Positions 52,315 to 60,677 of a stretch of DNA of 64,000 nt are shown here, piece by piece. The stretch is taken from the NCBI GenBank assembly GCA_037129695.1, contig JBAXUL010000002.1, positions 1-64,000 of the forward strand. The letters run 5' to 3'. The translations under genes and the position numbers were made by a program. The notes under the pieces were generated by a model. The model saw nothing but the letters and a program-made list of their open reading frames with translations. It was not told the origin of the DNA and did no database searches. Within the stretch, counting starts at the first letter, position 1. The number at the start of each line of letters is the position of its first letter. This stretch comes from CAINVV01 sp037129695. Its GTDB lineage: Bacteria > Bacteroidota > Bacteroidia > Bacteroidales > Prolixibacteraceae.

Positions 52315-53481
52315 CTATAATCCGGGTATTCGGGGAAATTTGCCAAGTTTGGTCCATTTAGAATAAATTCCCCATCCTTTTTTCATCCAGTGACCAATCA
52401 CCGGCATTGGTATGACGAAGGCTCTTTTGTCGTTTCTGAAAACAAAAGCAGCTCCATTGCCTGTGTCCATTACACAAAGAATGTTCAATTCATGCTGATA
52501 CCCTTTTTTGACACCTGAAGCTGCTTCAGTTACAAGGATATTGTGCGCTGTATTTCTGCCCATCAGTTCGGCAATGTGCCCCTGTTTGGCGATCCACTCG
52601 GGACCTTCGATGGCGGCAATGTCACCTATTGCAAAAACATCCTGAAATCCATTGACCTGGCAATAATCGTCAATTTTGATGAATCCCGCTTCGGTCAAAG
52701 GAAGATCGCTTTGTTGAAGAACACTGTGACCTGAAGAAGCGGGGATAAATAGAATCAGATCAGCTTCAAGTTTGGAGTCATCCTCGAAAACCACAGCAGA
52801 GGGTTCAAATTCTTTAATTTTCTTTCCAAATCTTTTTTCAATCCGATATTGATCAAACATTTTATTAAGCAAGGAGAGAGAGCTTTTGCCCATTCTTGCA
52901 CCAGGCTCGTCCATGGGTGCAAAGAAAGTCAGTTCGAAATTTTCCCTGATCCTCCTTTTTTTCAGCAGATGATGGATGTTGAACATCAATTCAAAACCGG
53001 GTCCACCGCGAACAGCAGACTTATCTTTTGGATTGCCTCCAAAACCTACGGCTATTTTACCATGGCCTTTTTCAACCAGACGGTCCAGCCCATCTCTTAT
53101 GGCTAAAGAAATTTCAGGCTTTCCGCAAATTGAAAGGGTATTTTCCACCCCTTTGTGCTTCATTTTGTCGGCGCCAAATGCGACCACCAAATAATCATAG
53201 CTCAACTCCTGGGTTTCACAAACAACAGTATGAGCATTGGCATGAATCTCCTTAACTTTGTCGATTACGAGATTAAATGGATATTCCTTGCGGATTTTTT
53301 CCAGTGGAACCTTTACATCTTCAAATTCAGCATGGCGGACCGGTACCCAAATGGATATGGGATAGATATAGAGAAAATCACGATCAGAAACCAGTGTAAC
53401 TTCAAATTTTCTGCTTTTCTGTAGTTCAATGGCTGTTTGAATCCCTGCAAAGCCACCACCAAGAATTAAGATTCGCTTCAT
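52315..53481 (-). CDS. SQR/NDH-2-like flavoprotein
   Basis: FAD-dependent oxidoreductase of about 388 residues: N-terminal FAD motif ILGGGFAGIQTAIEL, a second glycine motif region around 150-165 (KIAVGFGGNPKDKSAVRGGP) and a late VFAIGDIAAIEG. It resembles sulfide:quinone oxidoreductases. Cys119 (LSICGKPE) and a late Cys (NILCVMDTGNG) could match two of the three SQR redox cysteines, but the second one is missing (SAVRGGPGFEL where SQR has a Cys). So it may be a variant SQR, or a quinone reductase of another kind. Just 39 bases from the CoA-disulfide reductase gene upstream. Confidence 0.8.
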   Translation of the reverse strand: MKRILILGGGFAGIQTAIELQKSRKFEVTLVSDRDFLYIYPISIWVPVRHAEFEDVKVPLEKIRKEYPFNLVIDKVKEIHANAHTVVCETQELSYDYLVVAFGADKMKHKGVENTLSICGKPEISLAIRDGLDRLVEKGHGKIAVGFGGNPKDKSAVRGGPGFELMFNIHHLLKKRRIRENFELTFFAPMDEPGARMGKSSLSLLNKMFDQYRIEKRFGKKIKEFEPSAVVFEDDSKLEADLILFIPASSGHSVLQQSDLPLTEAGFIKIDDYCQVNGFQDVFAIGDIAAIEGPEWIAKQGHIAELMGRNTAHNILVTEAASGVKKGYQHELNILCVMDTGNGAAFVFRNDKRAFVIPMPVIGHWMKKGWGIYSKWTKLGKFPRIPGL

Positions 53482-53520
53482 GTATTTAATCGTATAAATG
53501 TTGTGTTTAATATTCAACCA

Positions 53521-55797
53521 TTATCTCCGGCTCATCATTTGGGCGATACCTCCACCATTTTTTACCTGGGTAAAACCCAGCTGCTGCAGTATTTTTTGGG
53601 CATAAGCAGATCGTGCTCCTGAAGCACAGTAAACCGTTATTTCTCTCGATTGATTGCCAAATTCGCTGATGCGCCTTTGCACTTCATCCACAGGAATATT
53701 GATGGCCCCGGGATAGGCACCTCCTAAAAATTCTGAAGGTGTGCGTACGTCAATGATTATTGGCTCTGCCGAAAAATTGGCTGCGGTTGGTTTTGGCTTT
53801 CGATTGGCCATCATGGTGGCAATTCCTCCTCCGTTCGACACATTCGTATAGCCTGTCTGCATCAGAAAACGCTGCGCATAGGCCGATCTGGCACCGGAGG
53901 CGCAATAAACGACGATTTCACGTCCTGCATTGTTTCCCAGTTCTTCGTAGCGTTGCATCAAATCGTCCAGCGGAATGTTAATGGCATCAGGATATGCCCC
54001 TCCACGAAACTCCTCGGGAGTGCGCACATCCACCACGATGGGCGAATTATTGTCAGCTTCCCTGGAAGTTTTTGCCTCCTCCCGGGTTGATGATTCATCT
54101 GTGAGTGATTTAGGTTCAACGGGTAAAAGGTCTATTTGAATGTGTTTGAAGCCTGTCGTAAGGGCCTGCCGTTGCAAGGAAATATGTCCGCCTGAAATAT
54201 TGGTAACATCACTGAATCCCGCTCCGGCTAAGGTCCGTAGGGCCTGGTGTCCTTTTTTGCCAGTTTCGTCGTAAACAAATACAGGGATGCCTTTGGGAAT
54301 TTTGTTCATTTGTTGGGGTAACAATTCCAGAGGTATGTGTACAGAGCCTTTGATGTGACTTTTTTCATAGGAGAAAACGTCACGGACATCAATGAATACC
54401 GGATTTTTTCCTTCTATGTAATTATCAAGTTCTGAAACTGTTACGGATGGACTGAAGCCTGAAATTCTGTTTTCTGCGGTATAAGCGGCCATATTAATGG
54501 CATCGTTGGCAGTTCCTATAGGTGGAGAGTAGGCAAAATCGATATCTGCGATTTCACCGATGGTTAATTTGGCCGCTGTAGCGGTAGCAATCACATCCAG
54601 CCTTTTGTCGGCACCTTTGTATCCTGCAGTTTGCCCTCCCAAAATAATCCCGCTCTTGCGGTCATAAACCAATAATACGGTTACAGACTCAGCACCAGGA
54701 TAATAGGAGGTGTGGTGCTCTTTGTGAACAACGACGGCATCTGCATCAATACCTGCCGCACGGGCTTGTTTCAGTGAAAAACCTGTGATGCCGGCCACAG
54801 CATCAAACACCCGAACCACTGAAGTACCAATGGATCCTTTGTAATGGTGATTTCCGCCAAGCGCGTTTTCAGCAGCGATTCTTCCCTGGCGGTTGGCGGG
54901 TCCGGCCAAAGGAATGCGCACTTTCTTTCCGTTGACACGATGTTCAATTTCAACCATATCCCCGGCAGCAAATATATCCGGATCAGATGTCTGCAACCTG
55001 GCATTGACAAGCAATCCGCCGGCTTCACCAATTTCGAGTCCGGCATCTTTTGCCAGCTGAAGTGTCGGACGGACACCAATAGAAAGCAAAACCATATCGG
55101 CATCAAGGATCTTTCCATTGTCAAGTTTGACTGATCGCGGCATAATCTGGGTAACCCCTGCGCCGGTGTGGATGCCTACTCCGAAGGAAAGTAGTTCCTT
55201 TTCGATAAATCCGGCTGTTTCAGCCTCCATCAATGCCATAACATGTGGCATCATCTCAACTACGTTCACCTTCAACCCTCTTTTGACGAGCGCTTCCACC
55301 ATTTCAAGTCCAATAAATCCGCCACCTACCACGACGGCATTTTTTGGTTTTTTTTCTTCGAGATGAAAGGATATTTTGTCCATATCCTCCAAAGTCCACA
55401 AGGTGAAAACATGATCGTCATCTGAACCGGGAAGCGTTGGGGTGACCGGTCTGCCACCCTGGGCCAAAATCAGTTTCGTGTACTCAAACGTTTTCTGCTC
55501 GCCGCTTCGGGTATCAATGGCTTTTACCTTATGCGCAATCCTGTCAATGGAGGATACAATCGTATGGGTGTGAACTTCGACGCCGTATTGTTCGTTGAAA
55601 CTCTCCGGGCTCTGAAGAATCAGTTTTGATCTGCTTTTGATGTCTCCGCCAATATAATAAGGCAAACCACAATTGGCGAATGAGATATCCGGTCCGGCTT
55701 CAAGCATGATGATTTCGGATGTTGGGGAGATTCTGCGAACCTTAGCCGCGGCTGTCGCGCCTGCTGCGACTCCTCCAATGATTACAATCTTATCCAT
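53521..55797 (-). CDS. CoA-disulfide reductase with three rhodanese domains
   Basis: Flavoprotein of 758 residues. Residues 1-445 are a CoA-disulfide reductase: FAD loop IIGGVAAGATAAAKVRR, redox Cys43 in SFANCGLPYY, NAD loop VVVGGGFIGLEMVE. Three rhodanese domains follow: one at about 455-550 without catalytic Cys (loop FVYDETGKKG), and two at about 583-665 and 674-757 with an intact CASGARSA loop (Cys near 632 and 724). The last two are near-copies of each other, which points to recent tandem duplication. Known one-rhodanese relatives (CoADR-RHD) reduce CoA-persulfides or polysulfides. Confidence 0.93.
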   Translation of the reverse strand: MDKIVIIGGVAAGATAAAKVRRISPTSEIIMLEAGPDISFANCGLPYYIGGDIKSRSKLILQSPESFNEQYGVEVHTHTIVSSIDRIAHKVKAIDTRSGEQKTFEYTKLILAQGGRPVTPTLPGSDDDHVFTLWTLEDMDKISFHLEEKKPKNAVVVGGGFIGLEMVEALVKRGLKVNVVEMMPHVMALMEAETAGFIEKELLSFGVGIHTGAGVTQIMPRSVKLDNGKILDADMVLLSIGVRPTLQLAKDAGLEIGEAGGLLVNARLQTSDPDIFAAGDMVEIEHRVNGKKVRIPLAGPANRQGRIAAENALGGNHHYKGSIGTSVVRVFDAVAGITGFSLKQARAAGIDADAVVVHKEHHTSYYPGAESVTVLLVYDRKSGIILGGQTAGYKGADKRLDVIATATAAKLTIGEIADIDFAYSPPIGTANDAINMAAYTAENRISGFSPSVTVSELDNYIEGKNPVFIDVRDVFSYEKSHIKGSVHIPLELLPQQMNKIPKGIPVFVYDETGKKGHQALRTLAGAGFSDVTNISGGHISLQRQALTTGFKHIQIDLLPVEPKSLTDESSTREEAKTSREADNNSPIVVDVRTPEEFRGGAYPDAINIPLDDLMQRYEELGNNAGREIVVYCASGARSAYAQRFLMQTGYTNVSNGGGIATMMANRKPKPTAANFSAEPIIIDVRTPSEFLGGAYPGAINIPVDEVQRRISEFGNQSREITVYCASGARSAYAQKILQQLGFTQVKNGGGIAQMMSRR

Positions 55798-55846
55798 AGG
55801 TGTAAAATATTCGATAAATAATTAAAATTCAATTGATTGAAAAGTG

Positions 55847-56263
55847 TTAAATTTTTGACATTTCTTTTAGAAGAAATTCTTTTGATTTAATACCAACGAA
55901 CCGGTTGATCTCTTTCCCGTTATTAAAAAGGATCATGGTTGGAATACTCCTGATATTGTATTTGGATGATACTGCTTTAGATATTTCAACATTGAGTTTT
56001 CCTACTGTCTTGTTTTCAGGAAGTTCATCCGCTACCTGATTCAATACCGGAGCCATCATTTTGCAGGGGGCACACCACGAAGCCCAAAAATCTACGAGAA
56101 CCATTCCGTTTTTGATTTGCTGGTTGAAATTTTGGTCATTCAATTGCCTGATTTTTGTATGATCATCCACCAACGGCATGTTTTTCATTTTCCTGACCGA
56201 CAGGATGGCATATGCGATAAAAATCAGCAATGCGGTAAAAATAAATAGAATCCAATTTGTCAT
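55847..56263 (-). CDS. Membrane-anchored thioredoxin
   Basis: Thioredoxin-fold protein of 138 residues. An N-terminal membrane helix (about 3-23, NWILFIFTALLIFIAYAIL) is followed by a classic thioredoxin with WASWCAPCKMM (about 58-68) and the cis-Pro in IRSIPTMILF. It could reduce disulfides or persulfides at the membrane. It overlaps the end of a second thioredoxin-like gene by 4 bases and precedes the CoA-disulfide reductase by 49 bases, so it is probably part of the same transcript. Confidence 0.93.
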   Translation of the reverse strand: MTNWILFIFTALLIFIAYAILSVRKMKNMPLVDDHTKIRQLNDQNFNQQIKNGMVLVDFWASWCAPCKMMAPVLNQVADELPENKTVGKLNVEISKAVSSKYNIRSIPTMILFNNGKEINRFVGIKSKEFLLKEMSKI

Positions 56264-56616
56264 ATTTTTTCTTTTTTTAGAAATATTTCATTGATGGCAC
56301 CGGCGATTGCTTCTTCGGATTGGATTCCTGAAAAGGCTTTCACTACCTGGCTTTTTTGAAGATAAAGAGTTAGTGGAGAAATGCTGTTTTGGATAAATTC
56401 AGGCATTTGTCTGATGTGAATTGATTCGGGGTTGTCATATTCCATGTCACAGAACTTCACGTGATGATTTTCCTGTGCCATTGATTCCGCTATCCTGTAA
56501 ATCGTGACACTTTGCGGATCCATCCTACCGCAAACAATCAGTACATTTTCATTTTCTCTGGTCATTTTGTCCAGATCGGTGAAAGTTTCCAAGTGGATTA
56601 AGTTCGTGTACAACAT
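56260..56616 (-). CDS. Thioredoxin-fold protein without CxxC
   Basis: Protein of about 118 residues with a thioredoxin-like order of strands and helices (LYTNLIHLETFTDLDKMTRE, VKFCDMEYDNPESIHIRQM, ISPLTLYLQKSQVVKAFSG). In place of the CxxC active site it has a single cysteine in VLIVCGRMDPQSV. The ATG giving MLYTNLIHL is preferred because the longer frame adds a short extra leader and would overlap the -7 box. Translational coupling to the thioredoxin gene (ATGA overlap) suggests they work together. I do not know the family. Confidence 0.7.
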   Translation of the reverse strand: MLYTNLIHLETFTDLDKMTRENENVLIVCGRMDPQSVTIYRIAESMAQENHHVKFCDMEYDNPESIHIRQMPEFIQNSISPLTLYLQKSQVVKAFSGIQSEEAIAGAINEIFLKKEKI

Positions 56617-56643
56617 ATTTTGAACGGGTTTGTTTTGTAGGTG

Positions 56644-56670
56644 CAAAGTTAGGCATGCAAGATTAAGCAA
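56644..56670 (-). promoter_or_regulatory. Promoter of the thioredoxin-CoADR operon
   Basis: On the minus strand TTG (56670-56668) is followed after 16 bases by TAACTTTGCACC (-7 box at 56651-56644), a classic Bacteroidota sequence. The leader would be about 20 bases. Confidence 0.55.
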
Positions 56671-56889
56671 GTAATGAATTGGAAGTACTCATCACAACTT
56701 AGTGATTGATTTAGGACAACTTATTTGTTGATCCCGTCATACATCAGGGATGCAAAATGGGAAAAGAGAGCTAAAAAACTGATTGAAATATTTGATTATC
56801 AATTTTTTGTGGTTTGATGAAATTCTCTACAGTCTCTTTTGCCTTGTGGCATCGCCAAACTTAATATCTATGCGTTCTTTGCTATACAA

Positions 56890-56918
56890 TTTGGGGTTTT
56901 CGATTTCTGGGTATTTTG
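56890..56918 (+). promoter_or_regulatory. Promoter of the second Crp/Fnr gene
   Basis: TTTG (56890-56893) followed after 18 bases by TATTTTG (56912-56918), close to the TTTG/TAnnTTTG consensus. Transcription would start about 40 bases before the ATG. Confidence 0.45.
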
Positions 56919-56964
56919 CTTGATTTAGACTATCTTAGTCCGTTCAATTCCTTAGTTAGCGTGT

Positions 56965-57660
56965 ATGAGACCAATACTTGAATCAGATCGGGAGTTTATT
57001 TGCGATATTCAGGCACCTTGTTTCCAGTCGCTGACACCGGAAGAAGCAGAATTGGTAAGAGCCAGTAAAACGCAGGTTATGTTCCGCAAGGGAGATCATC
57101 TCACCAAACAGGGAGCGTTTGCCTCCTATTCCTTGTTCGTTATCAATGGGTTGGCCAGACAGTACATCGAGGGAGATGGCTCCAGGGATTTCAACCTGAG
57201 GATCATACAGGCAGGCGAATTCCTTGGGCTTTCAGCGGTCTTTACCAAAAACACTTTTAACTACTCCTCGGTGGCCCTGACTGATTGTCAGGTATTCTTG
57301 GTGGAAAAAGATGCCATTGTGAAGGTGGTTCAACAGAATGGGGCCTTTGGCTTCAATCTGATCAGGCGATATTGTGAGCAAAATGGGAATCTGCTGGAAT
57401 CTTTGCGGCATATTCTATATAGGCAGATGAACGGTCGGATTGCAGATACCCTGTTGTATATCGGTTCACTTCAAACCAGGATCCCTGAAATATTTCAATT
57501 GCTTTCACGCAAAGACCTTGCCGACTTTGCCGGCATCTCGACAGAGAGTTGTGTGAAACTGTTGAAAAATTTTGAGAAGGATGGTCTGATTCAATTAAAT
57601 GAAAAGGATATTGTGATTGTCAATCTGAACGGATTGACTGAAATAAGCAAAAAAGGATAA
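56965..57660 (+). CDS. Crp/Fnr-family transcription regulator (2)
   Basis: Regulator of 231 residues, same family as the one at 50.8 kb. It has an effector barrel (about 30-125, VMFRKGDHLTKQGAFASYSL) and a winged helix (about 165-225, LSRKDLADFAGISTESCVKL). Two N-terminal cysteines (about 13 and 19, FICDIQAPCFQSL) and one in RRYCEQ could bind a cluster or sense redox, but the full FNR pattern is not seen. It stands 21 bases before a sigma factor gene, so it probably heads that operon. Confidence 0.92.
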   Translation: MRPILESDREFICDIQAPCFQSLTPEEAELVRASKTQVMFRKGDHLTKQGAFASYSLFVINGLARQYIEGDGSRDFNLRIIQAGEFLGLSAVFTKNTFNYSSVALTDCQVFLVEKDAIVKVVQQNGAFGFNLIRRYCEQNGNLLESLRHILYRQMNGRIADTLLYIGSLQTRIPEIFQLLSRKDLADFAGISTESCVKLLKNFEKDGLIQLNEKDIVIVNLNGLTEISKKG

Positions 57661-57681
57661 ATTCAGTGATCGATATTACAA

Positions 57682-58263
57682 ATGACTGATGCCGAAGTTA
57701 TTGATAGAATAAATAGCGGTGACCGAAATTTGTACCGTCTGCTGGTTGAGCGGTATCAACCCATGGTATTTCGTACTTGCATGGGCTTTTTGCACGACAA
57801 GGAGGATTCAGATGATCTTACGCAGGATATATTTATTCAAACCTACCAGACACTCACTGCATTTAAGGGGGATGCCTCCTTTTCGACATGGATTTACCGT
57901 ATTTCGGTGAATGCTTCGTTAAACAGGATACGAAAATCTTCCAAAAATAAATTTCTGCAGCGGCTTGAAAATGTGTTTGGCAGTGAAAAGAGCAGAGAAT
58001 ATTCATTTCCTGCTTCCGATACAGAGAATCCGGAGAATATCTTAATTCACGCAGAAAGGAATGAATGGGTAGAGAAAGCCCTGAACAGTTTGCCTGAGAA
58101 ACAGCGTATTGCCATTGTGCTTAGCAAGTATGATGATCTTTCGCAAAAGGAGATAGCCGAAATCATGGAGACCACCGAAGGTGCCGTTGAAGCTTTGATT
58201 CAGCGGGCCAAAGCCAACCTTCGGGATAAATTATCCTCCCTGTACAAAAAAAGTAAGAATTGA
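57682..58263 (+). CDS. ECF-type RNA polymerase sigma factor
   Basis: Sigma-70 family, ECF class, 193 residues. Region 2 contains LYRLLVERYQPMVF and then DLTQDIFIQTYQTLTAFKG; region 4 contains LNSLPEKQRIAIVLSKYD and the helix-turn-helix LSQKEIAEIMETTEGAVEAL. It is followed 48 bases later by a zinc-binding anti-sigma protein, so it should answer to envelope or redox stress. Placement behind a Crp/Fnr gene is notable. Confidence 0.95.
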   Translation: MTDAEVIDRINSGDRNLYRLLVERYQPMVFRTCMGFLHDKEDSDDLTQDIFIQTYQTLTAFKGDASFSTWIYRISVNASLNRIRKSSKNKFLQRLENVFGSEKSREYSFPASDTENPENILIHAERNEWVEKALNSLPEKQRIAIVLSKYDDLSQKEIAEIMETTEGAVEALIQRAKANLRDKLSSLYKKSKN

Positions 58264-58311
58264 CCGTAGGAAAAATATAAGTTTTGTTTCTAACCATTAA
58301 ACTCAATTAAA

Positions 58312-58743
58312 ATGAACTGTCAGTTATGCCAAAAAGAATTCGATGCGTACCGCGAGGACAAATTGTCCGGGGTGGTGCGAGTTCAGGTTGAAGCACATCT
58401 GGAGAGTTGCCCGGATTGTTCTGTAAGCTATCAATTACTTATTCTTGCCAATAAGGTAATGGATGCTGAAAAGGAAACCCAGTCAAATCCCTTTCTTGTC
58501 ACCCGGATTATGTCCGGTATTGAAGAAATGGAAAGCAAAAACAGAAGTTTTCAACCTATTCTGACCTATCAGAGAATTTTGAAGCCTATTTTGATTGGTG
58601 TTTCGCTTGCAGCAGCCATATTTTCCGGAGTTGTGCTTGGCAGTACGTATCTGTCAACGGAATCAGACCAGAGAGTACCGGTTGAACTTTCTTACATGAA
58701 CGATGCAGCCCTTGAATCGGTTGATCTGATTTCTCAACTTTAA
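58312..58743 (+). CDS. Zinc-finger anti-sigma factor
   Basis: Membrane anti-sigma protein of 143 residues. The N-terminal domain has the zf-HC2 pattern H-x3-C-x2-C (AHLESCPDC near 28-36) with an earlier CQLC. A single membrane helix lies near 88-108 (ILIGVSLAAAIFSGVVLG), then a short periplasmic tail. It is expected to hold the preceding ECF sigma factor inactive. Confidence 0.88.
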   Translation: MNCQLCQKEFDAYREDKLSGVVRVQVEAHLESCPDCSVSYQLLILANKVMDAEKETQSNPFLVTRIMSGIEEMESKNRSFQPILTYQRILKPILIGVSLAAAIFSGVVLGSTYLSTESDQRVPVELSYMNDAALESVDLISQL

Positions 58744-58753
58744 TTCGAAAGAG

Positions 58754-59308
58754 ATGAAAGCAGAAAACAAAAATTCGATGATGGTTTGGGCGATTGTGGT
58801 ACTTGCAATCATGAATATTTCAACGATTCTGACCGTGGTGTACTACAAGGTTCAATCAGGCAAGACAGCAATTGGTACGACTGCCGACTCAAAACAGAAA
58901 GAGGCTGATTCAGAGAAATTTAGCGGCCGCTATTTCCGGGATCAGTTGAATCTTAGCAACGAACAAATGGAGAAATTCAAAGCAGTAAACCCTGCTTTCA
59001 GACCAAAGGCAAGGAATATTACTTTCGCGTTAGCTAGCAAACGGAAGGAAATGCTTGCCGAAATGGCAGCCGTTCAAAGTGATACTTCCAGGTTAAATGT
59101 GCTTTCCGATTCAATTGGGCGGTTACATAGCGACTTAAAGAAGATATCCTACAGGTACTATCTGGGCATTAAAAGTATTTGCGATCCTGAACAACAAAGA
59201 AAGCTGGAACAAATCTTCAGTGAAATGTTTAGCAACGATGTGCCAATAGGTTCCACGGGCAAGGGAGGTCCAAAAGGTTGGCAGGGCGGAAAGCGGTTCG
59301 GTAATTGA
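58754..59308 (+). CDS. Spy/CpxP-like periplasmic protein
   Basis: Protein of 184 residues with an N-terminal membrane helix (about 9-29, MVWAIVVLAIMNISTILTVV) and a helical periplasmic domain with a LNLSNEQMEKF motif, close to the LTxxQ motif of Spy/CpxP heavy-metal-sensor-like proteins. Methionine-rich segments (KEMLAEMAAV) could bind metal. It starts 10 bases after the anti-sigma gene and is probably part of the regulon that it senses. Confidence 0.8.
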   Translation: MKAENKNSMMVWAIVVLAIMNISTILTVVYYKVQSGKTAIGTTADSKQKEADSEKFSGRYFRDQLNLSNEQMEKFKAVNPAFRPKARNITFALASKRKEMLAEMAAVQSDTSRLNVLSDSIGRLHSDLKKISYRYYLGIKSICDPEQQRKLEQIFSEMFSNDVPIGSTGKGGPKGWQGGKRFGN

Positions 59309-59339
59309 GCAGAAGCAACGAATGAAAATTTCAAAAGTT

Positions 59340-59654
59340 ATGAAAACAAAACTTTATTTAACAGGATTGGCCCTCATCGCGATAACCGCCTTTGCAAGTG
59401 CACAAGATCCGGTGGTTGCCGGTCAGGGAAATGGACGCGGCAGGTGCAATGGAACTGGCAAGGGTGTCGCTTTTGTTGATGCCAACAACGATGGAATATG
59501 CGACAATCAGAGCAACCGTTCGGCCAATGCAGCGGGAAACAAAGGAAATGGTACCTGCAATGGCAAAGGCCGGGGACAAGGCAAAGGCAGAAACTTCGTT
59601 GATGCCAATAAGAATGGGGTTTGCGACACTTTCGAAGCCCGTGCCAACAAATAG
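59340..59654 (+). CDS. Small secreted Asp/Gly-rich repeat protein
   Basis: Protein of about 104 residues with a signal peptide (MKTKLYLTGLALIAITAF, cut after ASAQ). The mature part has two copies of a unit with GNGxCNGxGxG followed by FVDAN(N/K)(D/N)GxCD. The Asp-x-Asn-x-x-Gly pattern resembles thrombospondin type-3/calcium-binding loops, and paired cysteines could form disulfides. Very Gly/Asn-rich. Function unknown. An ATG 18 bases upstream is also possible; the chosen one gives the better signal peptide. Confidence 0.72.
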   Translation: MKTKLYLTGLALIAITAFASAQDPVVAGQGNGRGRCNGTGKGVAFVDANNDGICDNQSNRSANAAGNKGNGTCNGKGRGQGKGRNFVDANKNGVCDTFEARANK

Positions 59655-59817
59655 TCCTTCCTACCTCACAGTGCTTTTAACGCACGAATTACTTCAATAA
59701 GCAGTTAGCTATAGTATTAATAATAAGTAGTTTAAATAGTATTTGTCAACTATTGGTGCAATAGCTGTGCCTTATTTAAAATCAATTTAATCGTCAAAAA
59801 AATTAAAAACAATTATC

Positions 59818-60483
59818 ATGAAAGCAAGGAATTTTTTATTTTCAATGGCCATTCTTGGAGTATTTGCGTTGGCCAGCTCCTGTTCAGACAGTATTACCGG
59901 CGCAGTAGATAACTCAGCCACTGGGGTAGTGACTCCGGATCTGAAGAGTGCGACTGTTCCTGTACCGGTTGCTTGTTTCTTAACAGGAACCATACCTGAT
60001 GTAGCAGTTGCTGCCTGTGTGGTAACCGGAACGGTCACAGAAGCAGAAACAGCCGGTTTGTTGTTTATGCGCGAAGAAGAAAAATTGGCAAGGGATGTAT
60101 ATACCTACTTCTATGCCAGGTATAAACTGCCTGTTTTTCTGAATGTCAGCAAAAGCGAGAATGCGCACATGTCCTCCGTTTTAAGGCTTATTACCGGATT
60201 CAATATAGCCGACAATAGCACGAATGATCCGGGGGTTTACGTGAACGCACATCTTATTGATCTATACAAGCAATTGATTGCCATGGGGGATGTTTCGGTG
60301 ATCGAGGCGCTAAAAGCCGGTGTATTAATTGAGCAGACCGATATCAGTGACCTTCAGAAGGAGCTGCTTAAAGTAGAGAATGCTTCAGTTAAAACTGTCT
60401 ATACCAATATTATGGCAGGATCCAATGCCCACCTGAAAGCCTTCATCTGGAATCTGAAAATTAAGGGAGTTACTTATCCATAA
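59818..60483 (+). CDS. DUF2202 ferritin-like lipoprotein
   Basis: Protein of 221 residues with a lipoprotein-type signal (MKARNFLFSMAILGVFALAS, then Cys22) and a DUF2202 domain (about 80-221), which has a ferritin-like four-helix fold. Likely metal residues are in FMREEEKLARDVY, SENAHMSS and GSNAHLKAF. The family is found in stress and metal clusters; the activity is not established. It is preceded by a 163-base AT-rich gap without a clear promoter box. Confidence 0.85.
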   Translation: MKARNFLFSMAILGVFALASSCSDSITGAVDNSATGVVTPDLKSATVPVPVACFLTGTIPDVAVAACVVTGTVTEAETAGLLFMREEEKLARDVYTYFYARYKLPVFLNVSKSENAHMSSVLRLITGFNIADNSTNDPGVYVNAHLIDLYKQLIAMGDVSVIEALKAGVLIEQTDISDLQKELLKVENASVKTVYTNIMAGSNAHLKAFIWNLKIKGVTYP

Positions 60484-60537
60484 TCCTGAACAAATAACAA
60501 AATCACATAGATCATGTCCCCTGTGTGACCGGTAAAT

Positions 60538-60629
60538 GACCACCCCAGACCCGAATTAGCTGCTTAAAAGCGTTTAGCACAAAAAATGCCAGTGAAACAG
60601 GTCGGGAGTGGTCAATACCACCGGTATTT
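60538..60629. repeat. Inverted repeats before the DUF4405 gene
   Basis: GACCACCCCAGACC (60538-60551) pairs with GGTCGGGAGTGGTC (60600-60613) at 12 of 14 positions, and a tight hairpin AATACC-ACC-GGTATT follows at 60614-60628. The gene starts 49 bases later. These may be a terminator or operator; the sequence alone does not decide. Confidence 0.5.
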
Positions 60630-60677
60630 CAAACAAAAACAAAAGCTAAAACTAAAACACCTTCAATATCTTAAACT

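Larger units (their letters stand above)
56617..56964. other. Divergent intergenic region with two promoters
   Basis: Gap of 348 bases between the thioredoxin-CoADR operon (minus) and the second Crp/Fnr gene (plus). It carries candidate promoters for both (next two entries). No small gene was recognised. Confidence 0.5.
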
